Shown here in pieces: positions 1 to 6,121 of a stretch of DNA of 43,102 nt. The position numbers were made by a program, and so were the translations under genes. Position 1 is the first letter of the stretch; each line of letters opens with the position of its first letter. The notes under the pieces were generated by a model. That model did no database searches and was not told the origin of the DNA. It saw only the letters and a program-made list of their open reading frames with translations. This DNA is from a virus: positions 1 through 43,102 of IMG/VR virus record IMGVR_UViG_3300020404_002809; one strand, given 5' to 3'.

Positions 1-168
1 TTCTTCAAGTACAAAGTCGTATACGAATTGCCATTCCTTTTTTTCTGGTATTGTTGGTTCATAATTATTTGGTTTGCCAAATGTGGCATTAAATTGTTCT
101 ACTTCGTTTACAAATGGGACATCTTTTAATTTTTCCCATTGATATGAAAATTCTAATTGTTTACCCAT
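1..168 (-). CDS. MazG-like nucleotide pyrophosphohydrolase, N-terminal part (runs off window)
   Basis: Reading leftward from an ATG at 166-168, the frame stays open to base 1, giving 56 residues. They include EVEQFNATFGKPNNYEPTIP followed by KKEWQFVYDFVLEE. This resembles the start of phage MazG-like/phosphoribosyl-ATP pyrophosphohydrolase proteins, where an F-x-x-x-F-G segment and a 'P-T-I-P' turn precede an E-E-L-x-E metal-binding helix; that helix would lie beyond the window. Such enzymes hydrolyse (d)NTPs or alarmones. The start overlaps the end of the phosphoribosyltransferase gene by 8 nt, so it is probably co-translated. The family call is by pattern only, and the catalytic residues cannot be seen. 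Confidence 0.5.
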   Translation of the reverse strand, partial: MGKQLEFSYQWEKLKDVPFVNEVEQFNATFGKPNNYEPTIPEKKEWQFVYDFVLEE

Positions 169-715
169 TTTTATTTTTTTTATCAATTTTATTTAAAAAT
201 TCCATAAAAGAACCTTCTTTATCGTTAGTTAAACCTCCTACAGTGTGTAATTTACTATCTTCTTCGGGCCAAACCACAGAATTGTCTTCATTTTCAGCAA
301 ATTCCTTAAATTCCTTTGTTTTTAGATAATCCTGAATTGGTTCTGAGTTGGACTTTTCCCAAGGAAAAATTAACCACTCATCTCCTAAATGTTCTTCTGC
401 CCAACAAGTTGGGGTAAAACATGAGGTATTAGGTTTAAACCATAAAGCTCCTTTCCAAGTTGCTTTATAATCTCTTAATGTAACTCCACTATCACAAATA
501 TCATCTATTACCATTGTATTTTTAATAGGAACATCTACATAAGGAAGGCCTAATCTATGTGAAACCATAACAGCAGGAATTAACCCACCTCTAGATATTC
601 CATGTATAGAGGAAACATTATCTATTTCAGGTTTGATAATATCACATAATTTTTTTACTGCTTCCTCAACATCATCCCAACTAACTTTTATTTTTTTCTC
701 TTCTATTTTTAACAT
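161..715 (-). CDS. Purine phosphoribosyltransferase (Gpt/Hpt-like)
   Basis: 184 aa. A type I PRTase fold is indicated by an early HGISRGGLIPAVM segment (pyrophosphate loop region) and the PRPP-binding signature VIDDICDSGVTL at about residues 70-81. The family transfers a ribose-5-phosphate from PRPP to a free purine such as guanine, xanthine or hypoxanthine; the exact base cannot be read here. It sits 3 nt downstream of folE in the 7-deazaguanine block. A DpdA base exchange releases guanine, so a purine PRTase here could recycle it to GMP and GTP for FolE; this is inference. The C-terminal ~60 residues are acidic and not recognised. Confidence 0.75.
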   Translation of the reverse strand: MLKIEEKKIKVSWDDVEEAVKKLCDIIKPEIDNVSSIHGISRGGLIPAVMVSHRLGLPYVDVPIKNTMVIDDICDSGVTLRDYKATWKGALWFKPNTSCFTPTCWAEEHLGDEWLIFPWEKSNSEPIQDYLKTKEFKEFAENEDNSVVWPEEDSKLHTVGGLTNDKEGSFMEFLNKIDKKNKNG

Positions 716-718
716 AAC

Positions 719-1414
719 TTAAATATTGTGTCCACCATTATTAATTTTTAAACTATCAAAAAACTCTTTACGAGCTAAATTTTCATTTTTTCTAAATACA
801 CCTGATGCTTTTGTTGTAACCATTGCTGCTCCTTGATGTTTAACTCCTCTACAACTTACACAATTATGAGTTCCTACAATAGTAACAATTACACCTTTAT
901 TTCCATCTGTAATTTTATCTACAGCATTATGTATAGCTGATGTAAGTTGTTCTTGAATTGCTCCTCTTCTACCAAATAATTCTACAATTCTATTTAATTT
1001 AGATAATCCAATTACTTGTCCACCTTCTCCTGCTATATAACCAATATGAACAACTCCCCCAATTGTTTGGTGGTGGTGAGAACACATTGAAGTTAATGGT
1101 ATATTACGTTCAATAACAATACCATCATAACCATCTGATGGGAATGATGTAATAGGAGACATTGCTGTGTATCTACCAGCCCATAAATCATTAACATAAG
1201 CTTTAGCTACTCGTCGAGGTGTTTCCATTGAATTGGGATCATTTCTCCAATCACATTTTAATGCATCTAAAAACTTTCCATAAGCTTTTTCTGCATTATT
1301 AATCATTTTTTGTTTTTGTTTATCCGTAAAAGGAAAGCCGGGGGCAACACCATTTGCAAATCCTTCTTGCACCACCTCTAAGTCTGTGTGGTTTTTTCTA
1401 CGTTTATTCTCCAT
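719..1414 (-). CDS. folE: GTP cyclohydrolase I (FolE)
   Basis: 231 aa, about the normal family length. It converts GTP to 7,8-dihydroneopterin triphosphate, the first step of both folate and 7-deazaguanine synthesis. Visible signatures are the zinc/active-site segment CSHHHQTIGGVVHIGYI (Cys111, His113-115) and NCVSCRGVKHQGA (Cys185, Cys188), matching the C-x-H-H and C-x-x-R-G-V motifs of the family. Residues 130-160 (GQVIGLSKLNRIVELFGRR) match the conserved S-K-x-x-R-x-V region. The leader before ATG is A/T-rich with no Shine-Dalgarno. With QueD, QueE and QueC nearby, its role is most likely deazaguanine supply. Confidence 0.95.
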   Translation of the reverse strand: MENKRRKNHTDLEVVQEGFANGVAPGFPFTDKQKQKMINNAEKAYGKFLDALKCDWRNDPNSMETPRRVAKAYVNDLWAGRYTAMSPITSFPSDGYDGIVIERNIPLTSMCSHHHQTIGGVVHIGYIAGEGGQVIGLSKLNRIVELFGRRGAIQEQLTSAIHNAVDKITDGNKGVIVTIVGTHNCVSCRGVKHQGAAMVTTKASGVFRKNENLARKEFFDSLKINNGGHNI

Positions 1415-1425
1415 GTATATAACTT

Positions 1426-1953
1426 TTATTTATTGTTAATATAATATTCTTTTTTTAATTTATCAACCCAATTTTCTATTCTCTCTTCAGTTAGTTCATC
1501 TTGATTATCTTCATCTAAACATAACCCATAGAAAGTATCTTCATTAACTAAAGACTTAGGGGTTTCATCTAATTCATACGAATCATCGTTTTCAGTATAA
1601 CCAATAACTTTACCTCCGTTTTTTAGAACTACCTCAGCTAATATTCCAATACCATCACAAAACCATTCTTCATAGCCAATTTGGTCTCCTAAACCAAATA
1701 TAGCTACTGTTTTATCTGTAAAGTCTATTTCTTTAAAGGTATCAAAATAATCTTCCCAATCACTTTGTAATTCACCATCATACCAAGTAGGAATACCTAA
1801 TATAAATTTATTATGATTCCAATCTTCTTCAGTTACTTCATTAACGCAAGTTACATTAATTTCAAAACCCTTATTTTCTAACTCTGTTAATAGTATATTA
1901 TCTATAACGTGTTCAGTATTACCTGTATCACTTCCATAAATTAACTTTATCAT
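1426..1953 (-). CDS. Flavodoxin
   Basis: 175 aa, the length of a long-chain flavodoxin. The N-terminus carries the FMN phosphate-binding loop GSDTGNTE (residues 7-14), followed by GIPTWYDGELQSDWEDYF and FGLGDQIGYEEWFCDGIG, the usual W and Y/G-D-x flavin-stacking loops. It is a small soluble electron carrier. QueE is a radical SAM enzyme needing one-electron reduction, and flavodoxin is a known physiological donor to such enzymes. Its location between folE and queE supports that role; supply of electrons to the phage ribonucleotide reductase is an alternative. Its start overlaps the end of the upstream 56-aa gene. Confidence 0.93.
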   Translation of the reverse strand: MIKLIYGSDTGNTEHVIDNILLTELENKGFEINVTCVNEVTEEDWNHNKFILGIPTWYDGELQSDWEDYFDTFKEIDFTDKTVAIFGLGDQIGYEEWFCDGIGILAEVVLKNGGKVIGYTENDDSYELDETPKSLVNEDTFYGLCLDEDNQDELTEERIENWVDKLKKEYYINNK

Positions 1954-2098
1954 ATTTTTGTTTTATATCTACTAATAACTCCATTATCTCTTCTACCCTA
2001 TATTTACATTCTTGACCTTCGCATAAATCTTGACAGCATCTATCAGTATTAAGATAAATAAATTCTAATTTTTCATTTATTTCATCCCATTTAGACAT
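1928..2098 (-). CDS. Small Cys-rich hypothetical protein (56 aa)
   Basis: This frame was found by reading the gap between queE and the flavodoxin gene. ATG at 2096-2098 opens a 56-codon frame that ends with TGA at 1928-1930 and overlaps the flavodoxin start by 26 nt. The protein is charged and predicted helical. It has four cysteines in a short cluster, CCQDLCEGQEC (Cys21, 22, 26, 31), which could bind a metal, but no known motif is matched. The start lies 3 nt after the queE stop side of the operon, so it would be translationally coupled. Support is the tight fit between neighbours and protein-like composition; function is unknown. Confidence 0.6.
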   Translation of the reverse strand: MSKWDEINEKLEFIYLNTDRCCQDLCEGQECKYRVEEIMELLVDIKQKYDKVNLWK

Positions 2099-2101
2099 CT
2101 C

Positions 2102-2887
2102 TTATACCTCTCTTTTATCCTCAAAAGCAATAATATGAGGTCTCCAAGTCATTCTATAACCATTATCTCTTACCCAATCAAATAATACAGGATAAGATTT
2201 AAATAATGCTTCTCTAGAATCTCCAGCAGGCATAAACCAAACTTTTTCAGGTTTAATTTCTAATTGAGCTATTGCATCCATAATTTCAGCTAATGCCCCT
2301 TGATCTTTTCCATCCCAAACAGGTTTTAAATGAAAATCTGAATGGTAAGCTATGGATTTTTTAATGGCATCCCAATTACACCTTAGCCTATTATGTGTTT
2401 TAATCATTTTTTCAGTTGTAACTTCACCTTGTGGTGTTTTTACACCCAATACTGGTATAGAATTAGAAAACTTAGGGCTAATAGATAGCAAATTAATAGG
2501 GTAATCTGTGGGTAGAAAATGACTTCCCTCAGTTTCGATAGTAATAAATATATTATTTTCATGTGCAAAGTGTGTTAATTCGTTTACTAATGCTCCATGC
2601 ATAGTAGGTGAACCTCCAGTTAACATCATTTCTGATATATGGGGGTTCTTTTTATACATTGCAATAATATCATTAAAGGTAAATTTACCTTTTTCTGCAT
2701 GAATGCTTGTATACCAACTATCACACCATCCTCCTTCACCAAAATAACATCTATGAGTACACCCTGTAGTTCTAATTACTACTGTTGGGTATCCTGCTCT
2801 GCTTCCTTCTGATTGTACTGCTGTGTATATTTCTACAATAGGTAGTCTTTTATTGTAGTCCGTAACCCTTTTTAGTTGCTTATGCAT
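2102..2887 (-). CDS. queE: 7-carboxy-7-deazaguanine synthase (QueE, radical SAM)
   Basis: 261 aa. It rearranges 6-carboxytetrahydropterin to 7-carboxy-7-deazaguanine (CDG) using SAM and a 4Fe-4S cluster. The start matches the family (PIVEIYTAVQSEGSRAGYPT, the substrate-binding 'Q-x-E-G' region). The cluster cysteines are Cys43, Cys47 and Cys55, in GCTHRCYFGEGGWCDSWYTS. This is CX3CX7C, whereas textbook radical SAM spacing is CX3CX2C, so there is a five-residue insert. A GGSPTM segment replaces the usual SAM-binding GGEP. The rest of the barrel (ISPKFSNS, FHLKPVWDG, VWFMPAG) fits QueE. Flavodoxin lies downstream and QueD upstream. Confidence 0.9.
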   Translation of the reverse strand: MHKQLKRVTDYNKRLPIVEIYTAVQSEGSRAGYPTVVIRTTGCTHRCYFGEGGWCDSWYTSIHAEKGKFTFNDIIAMYKKNPHISEMMLTGGSPTMHGALVNELTHFAHENNIFITIETEGSHFLPTDYPINLLSISPKFSNSIPVLGVKTPQGEVTTEKMIKTHNRLRCNWDAIKKSIAYHSDFHLKPVWDGKDQGALAEIMDAIAQLEIKPEKVWFMPAGDSREALFKSYPVLFDWVRDNGYRMTWRPHIIAFEDKREV

Positions 2888-2930
2888 ATTGTTAATTTTT
2901 TAAAGTGGTTTTTCATTCACTATTATACTT

Positions 2931-3395
2931 TTATTCACTATAGCTTGCTGCGTTTTTACCGTGCTCCATAAATTTCACTCTCGTTACTCTTACTCTGTTA
3001 TCGGTTTCAGCTTTAACAAAACTATTTAATTTGGTATAAATATATTCAGCAAATTTTTCCGCACCAGTAGCTGGTATTACTCTTACTTGGGCTACACCCG
3101 CAGTATCCATTTGTTTGAATGCTTCTACTTCAGGATCATCTTCTGCTACCACTAAAGTATGATCAAACATATAATCCATCCATTCTTTAGGAGACTTACC
3201 ATCTATTTTAGTTTTAGCTCTTTTCATTCCTCCAAAGTCCCAAACCCAATTTCTGTCATCTAGTTCTCCTTCAAAATAAACTTTAAATGAAATTCCATAA
3301 CCATGAACAAATCTACAGTGTGTTGTTGTTGCCTTCCATTGACGAAACACTGTACTAAATCCGTCAAATACTTTACTTGATTGAAATTTACCCAT
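2931..3395 (-). CDS. queD: 6-carboxytetrahydropterin synthase-like protein (QueD)
   Basis: 154 aa. QueD converts dihydroneopterin triphosphate to 6-carboxytetrahydropterin. The protein has the family layout: a catalytic Cys27 in THCRFVHGYG with the second zinc-ligand His31, then VYFEGELDDRNWVWDFGGMK, where the family has an acidic W-V-x-D-F-x-x-L/M segment, and a late RVTRVKFMEHGKNAA with Glu/His. The usual third ligand of the H-x-H pair is Tyr33, and the position of the first zinc His reads FRQW. This looks like a divergent phage branch rather than damage, because the frame is intact and the surrounding motif is crisp. It overlaps trx by 8 nt. Confidence 0.85.
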   Translation of the reverse strand: MGKFQSSKVFDGFSTVFRQWKATTTHCRFVHGYGISFKVYFEGELDDRNWVWDFGGMKRAKTKIDGKSPKEWMDYMFDHTLVVAEDDPEVEAFKQMDTAGVAQVRVIPATGAEKFAEYIYTKLNSFVKAETDNRVRVTRVKFMEHGKNAASYSE

Positions 3396-3636
3396 TATAA
3401 AAATCTATTACTTGTTGTTTGGAAACATTTCCTATTAATCTATTAATTTCTTTACCACTTTTATCTACTAAAACTAGAGTAGGAACATTACGAATACCAT
3501 ATTTAACTGAGGTATTTGTGTCTTCATCTACGTTAATTTTAGTAAAATTTACTTCATTGGCTACAGAATCCATAGTTGGACCTAGCATTTGACAAGGACC
3601 ACACCAAGGAGCACTAAAATATAAAATTTTCTTCAT
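3388..3636 (-). CDS. Thioredoxin
   Basis: 82 aa, a compact thioredoxin. The active site APWCGPC is at residues 9-15, and the cis-proline loop NVPTLVLVD follows at about 54-62, so both functional halves are present. It is cytosolic, with no signal peptide. Its likely partners are the phage class I ribonucleotide reductase encoded at 14.9-17.6 kb, whose NrdA has the C-terminal Cys pair needing thiol reduction, or host targets. The gene is fused tightly into the deazaguanine operon, overlapping queD by 8 nt and the upstream small membrane gene by 1 nt. A second, non-catalytic thioredoxin-like protein occurs at 9868-10197. Confidence 0.92.
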   Translation of the reverse strand: MKKILYFSAPWCGPCQMLGPTMDSVANEVNFTKINVDEDTNTSVKYGIRNVPTLVLVDKSGKEINRLIGNVSKQQVIDFYNG

Positions 3637-3833
3637 TATACTAATTCTTCAATTATACCAATTGCTTCACTTAATATAAGAACTCCTACTGCAATTGGCA
3701 CGTTATATAGTAAAAGTCCATATCCAACTATTCTAATTCCTGATTTAATAAAACTAATAACCTGATGTAACCTCTGATCAGGCATGTGTTCTAAGTTTTT
3801 TCTATCTTTTTCAATATTATTAAAATCTTCCAT
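3636..3833 (-). CDS. Small hypothetical membrane-associated protein (65 aa)
   Basis: The open frame reaches further right, into the tRNA-like element, but ATG at 3831-3833 (MEDFNNIEKDRK) is the sensible start because the longer version would be translated tRNA sequence. The N-terminal 30 residues are charged. Residues 31-60 (IRIVGYGLLLYNVPIAVGVLIL) form a hydrophobic hairpin or a single long membrane helix, ending with an acidic IEELV tail. The stop shares its last base with the thioredoxin start. No family is recognised. Many T4-like marine phages carry such one- or two-helix proteins among metabolic genes, with unknown roles. Confidence 0.65.
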   Translation of the reverse strand: MEDFNNIEKDRKNLEHMPDQRLHQVISFIKSGIRIVGYGLLLYNVPIAVGVLILSEAIGIIEELV

Positions 3834-3847
3834 ATACTTAATTTTGC

Positions 3848-3959
3848 TGACCCCGACAGGACTCGAACCTGCGACCTCCTTGACCTCTTTGCTTTTCACG
3901 ATCGTATTTATTTTGCGCCGAGTTAAGCCAAAGCGAGCTACCTACTGCTCCACGGGGCA
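3848..3959 (-). tRNA. tRNA-like element with an enlarged anticodon region (possible tRNA with insert, or pseudo-tRNA)
   Basis: On the minus strand the acceptor halves are TGCCCCG and CGGGGTC (six of seven paired). They flank a textbook D arm (GAGC-AGTAGGTA-GCTC) and T arm (GCAGG-TTCGAGT-CCTGT). The discriminator A is followed by GCA, not CCA. Between the anticodon-stem halves CTTTG and CAAGG (with a canonical 5-nt AGGTC variable loop) lie 46 nt instead of 7, about 39 nt too many. Removing 39 nt gives exactly 73 nt. CAAAG inside the insert is an alternative stem partner. No anticodon can be named, because position 33 would be C. It may be an interrupted, chimeric or decayed tRNA. Confidence 0.5.
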
Positions 3960-3964
3960 TATTT

Positions 3965-4759
3965 TTAAGCTGAGTGTTCAGCTAAAACTTCTTCAACACT
4001 TGATTTTGCAATTTCCCAATCCACAGGACCAGTTTCATCTTCATATTGCACAGGATCTTTCCTACCCAAAGCAATAAACGCCTCAATCCTCTCAACAGAT
4101 GAAGCAGATTTATAATCACTGTTCCCACTAGGAAAAGGCTTATAACTAGTATTAGTTCTAGAATAGACATCATCAAAATCAATTTTTAGTTTTGCACATA
4201 AAATTTCTCCATTTTGTAATATACCAAATTTATCTGTATCTAAATATGGAGTAAAATAACCTACTCTATCAGCATCCCAATTTCCAATTCTAAAAGCAGC
4301 ATCATCTGCATCTCTAAATTCTTGTCTACAATCAGGATAAACAGCATGATCACCTGCATGAATACCTAAGGCAATATCACAAGTCTCTCCTGTTTTATTA
4401 GCTACAGATAATGCTACTGCTTGAACTATAGAAGCAAACATTTTATTTCTATTAGGTACAACTGTTTCCTTCATATTATCTTGCTCATAATGACCTTCAG
4501 GTACATCTTTACCTCCTTCAGTTAATGCTGAATCTAATAAATCTACTAATCCATCTAGTTTAATTTGTCTATAATTTACTTTATGACCATTATCTGCTAG
4601 ATAATTAATTAACGATTGAGCTCTTTCTAATTCTACTCTGTGTTTTTGACCATAGTCAAATGAGATACCTGTTACAGTATCATATTCGTTGATAGCTCTT
4701 AACAATAGGGTGCTGCTATCCATTCCACCACTTAACGAAACTACACAATGTTTTGCCAT
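3965..4759 (-). CDS. queC: QueC-like 7-cyano-7-deazaguanine synthase / CDG-modifying ATPase lacking zinc cysteines
   Basis: 264 aa from ATG at 4757-4759 (MAKHCVVSLSGGMDSSTLLL). The open frame extends further right, but the PP-loop SGGMDSST should sit about 10 residues in, and the upstream gene stops at 4764. QueC uses ATP and ammonia to turn CDG into preQ0. Other conserved parts are present (FDYGQKHRVELERA, PNRNKMFASIVQAVALS, YPDCRQEF). The C-terminal zinc site normally built by four Cys (C-Y...C-G-x-C-x-x-C) reads TSYKPFPSGN then SDYKSASSVERIEAF: all four are replaced. The activity may therefore differ from QueC, for example a CDG decarboxylase; see findings. Confidence 0.85.
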   Translation of the reverse strand: MAKHCVVSLSGGMDSSTLLLRAINEYDTVTGISFDYGQKHRVELERAQSLINYLADNGHKVNYRQIKLDGLVDLLDSALTEGGKDVPEGHYEQDNMKETVVPNRNKMFASIVQAVALSVANKTGETCDIALGIHAGDHAVYPDCRQEFRDADDAAFRIGNWDADRVGYFTPYLDTDKFGILQNGEILCAKLKIDFDDVYSRTNTSYKPFPSGNSDYKSASSVERIEAFIALGRKDPVQYEDETGPVDWEIAKSSVEEVLAEHSA

Positions 4760-4763
4760 GTTA

Positions 4764-4961
4764 TTATAATTTAAATTTTTGCCAGGTATTATTAAGCGTA
4801 TAGGCAAACGCTGTTTTTATTTGTTTAAGTTTACACTTAAAATATAATTTAATATACGAATAAATAGTACCAATTCCAAACCCTCCTATTAAAAGAGTCC
4901 AAAGATTTGGGTGCCAATGTTCACCACAAAATCCTAATGCATGTTTTACTGCTTCTACCAT
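4764..4961 (-). CDS. Small single-pass membrane protein (65 aa)
   Basis: It begins MVEAVKHALGFCGEHWHP, followed by one hydrophobic stretch (LWTLLIGGFGIGTIYSYIKLYF, about residues 20-41) with Gly-rich packing, and a basic C-terminus. No family is recognised. It ends 4 nt before the queC ATG and starts 1 nt before the stop codon of the 54-aa gene, consistent with an operon from dpdA to queC. A strong promoter-like sequence driving queC lies inside its coding region (4849-4880). A holin-like role cannot be excluded, but its position among metabolic genes argues against it. Confidence 0.65.
   Translation of the reverse strand: MVEAVKHALGFCGEHWHPNLWTLLIGGFGIGTIYSYIKLYFKCKLKQIKTAFAYTLNNTWQKFKL
4849..4880 (-). 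promoter_or_regulatory. Host-type promoter for queC operon (P1)
   Basis: Minus strand: TTTG at 4880-4877, a 20-nt spacer ending TTCG, then TATATTAA at 4856-4849. It lies inside the 65-aa membrane gene, about 90 nt before queC. Identical spacing and the TTCGTATATT core are shared with P2, P3 and P5. Confidence 0.65.
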
Positions 4962-4962
4962 A

Positions 4963-5127
4963 TTATATGACTTTTATTATGTTTGTTTTAACTAAATTTT
5001 CTATATCAGCTCCAGGTTCTTCAAGCTCTATTTTCTCGTAAGCTTCTTTTTCTGTAGCTGCATCAATTAACCATACTTCATGGTTGACTGTTGCTGTCCA
5101 ATAATATAAATCTAAAGGTATTTTCAT
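4963..5127 (-). CDS. Small hypothetical protein (54 aa)
   Basis: Found by reading the gap between two annotated frames. ATG at 5125-5127 overlaps the TAA of the upstream 66-aa gene (TAATG junction), and the frame ends at TAA 4963-4965. The protein starts MKIPLDLYYWTATVNHEVWL and continues with an acidic helix (AATEKEAYEKIELEEPGA). It is soluble and predicted alpha/beta, and looks like a very small phage regulatory or inhibitor-type protein. No known motif is present. The start/stop overlaps on both sides and even codon use support it as a real gene. Confidence 0.65.
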   Translation of the reverse strand: MKIPLDLYYWTATVNHEVWLIDAATEKEAYEKIELEEPGADIENLVKTNIIKVI

Positions 5128-5327
5128 TATTCTTCGTCGTCTACAAATTCTACGTCACTATAATCATCAATTGGTTTATCTCTTACTAGGTCCCAATCTG
5201 CATTATCTATGATTTCTTGTTGAAGATCTTCATCACCTGTTTTCCACTGTGCTAATTCTTCTTCTGTTAGCACATATTCTTCCCATCTATAATTACAATA
5301 ATTTACATTTCTTGTTAATTTGGCCAT
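5127..5327 (-). CDS. Small acidic hypothetical protein (66 aa)
   Basis: Starts MAKLTRNVNYCNYRWEEYVL and ends in a strongly acidic tail (DDYSDVEFVDDEE). About a third of residues are Asp or Glu, so it is very negatively charged and may mimic nucleic acid or bind a basic partner; that is speculation. No domain is recognised. Its start overlaps the dpdA end by 13 nt and its stop overlaps the next start, so it is embedded in the modification operon. Confidence 0.65.
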   Translation of the reverse strand: MAKLTRNVNYCNYRWEEYVLTEEELAQWKTGDEDLQQEIIDNADWDLVRDKPIDDYSDVEFVDDEE

Positions 5328-6121
5328 ATATCTCTCTTTTTAATATTATTAATTTCTCTAAATAATGTTGTGTTGTGTAAAATACTTTCATATTCGATAT
5401 CTTCCCAATCCATATTAAAATGATCATTCATGTTTGCTTTCGGTTTACTATTTAAACCATGTTCAGAATACAAAGTACCTTCTAAAGCAGCCATAATTGG
5501 ATTTGAAGTATCAATTGATTCAATTCTAGGATCATTATCATACCAACCAAATTCTTGTGGTATTGAACAACCTAGTAAATGAAACTTAATATCTTTTAAT
5601 TGTTTTAAATTTAGTAATCCCTGTACAAATCGTACTCTACCTAATGCTTTTCCCATATCTGGGTTAGTGTGTGGGAAGAAATCATTATACCAAGTAGCAC
5701 CATAAGATACACATAATTTACTATAACCCAAATTAGCTAATAAATTAGCACATAAATAAGCTTGATTTTTATTTTCACCCTGAATTACGGCTGTTATTTT
5801 AGTGTTTTTAGGGTATTTGTACTGCAACCAATATTTTGCTTGAGCCGCAGTTTGGGAACATTTCATCCAAACATCTGGTACTATAAATTCATTTGGTTCT
5901 AATTCTGTAATCCAATGTAATAATCTTTTATGGTTGTATGCTTTACCTAATTCGTGAAGCGAATTATCCATAATAATATAACGACCAGCTTCTTTAGCAT
6001 TCCTAAAATATTGTAAATAATCCTCATCTTGATCTAATAAATGGGGAAGACAATAATCGTAATCATTAAATTCAGGGGATGCGGTTAATAAACAACTAGG
6101 TACTTCGTGACTTACTTTCAT
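5315..6121 (-). CDS. dpdA: DpdA-type DNA-guanine transglycosylase (TGT-like)
   Basis: 268 aa, much shorter than bacterial Tgt (about 375 aa) and without its zinc-binding C-terminal Cys/His cluster. A TGT-like TIM barrel is indicated by IIMDNSLHELG (Asp52, comparable to the first active-site Asp region), FIVPDVW (Asp83), AVIQGENKNQ (Gln114-Gly115, comparable to the substrate loop), FHLLGCSIP (181 onward) and SIDTSNP (Asp204, nucleophile candidate). Phage DpdA proteins exchange guanine in DNA for a 7-deazaguanine base and protect the genome from restriction. The neighbours folE, queD, queE and queC make exactly such a base, which strongly supports DNA rather than tRNA as substrate. Confidence 0.85.
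   Translation of the reverse strand: MKVSHEVPSCLLTASPEFNDYDYCLPHLLDQDEDYLQYFRNAKEAGRYIIMDNSLHELGKAYNHKRLLHWITELEPNEFIVPDVWMKCSQTAAQAKYWLQYKYPKNTKITAVIQGENKNQAYLCANLLANLGYSKLCVSYGATWYNDFFPHTNPDMGKALGRVRFVQGLLNLKQLKDIKFHLLGCSIPQEFGWYDNDPRIESIDTSNPIMAALEGTLYSEHGLNSKPKANMNDHFNMDWEDIEYESILHNTTLFREINNIKKRDIWPN

Noticed and set aside
16-47. TTCGTATACG on the minus strand near the left edge, resembling the P1-P5 core.
   Set aside because: The expected -33 position reads CAGA rather than TTTG, the sequence is in coding, and the core differs (TATACG). Not counted as a promoter.
3834-3899. Extended start of the 65-aa membrane protein (frame beginning at 3899).
   Set aside because: The extra codons are the 3' part of the tRNA-like element.
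3848-3959. tmRNA as explanation of the tRNA-like ends.
   Set aside because: Far too short, with no tag-peptide frame, and D and T arms are of ordinary tRNA type.
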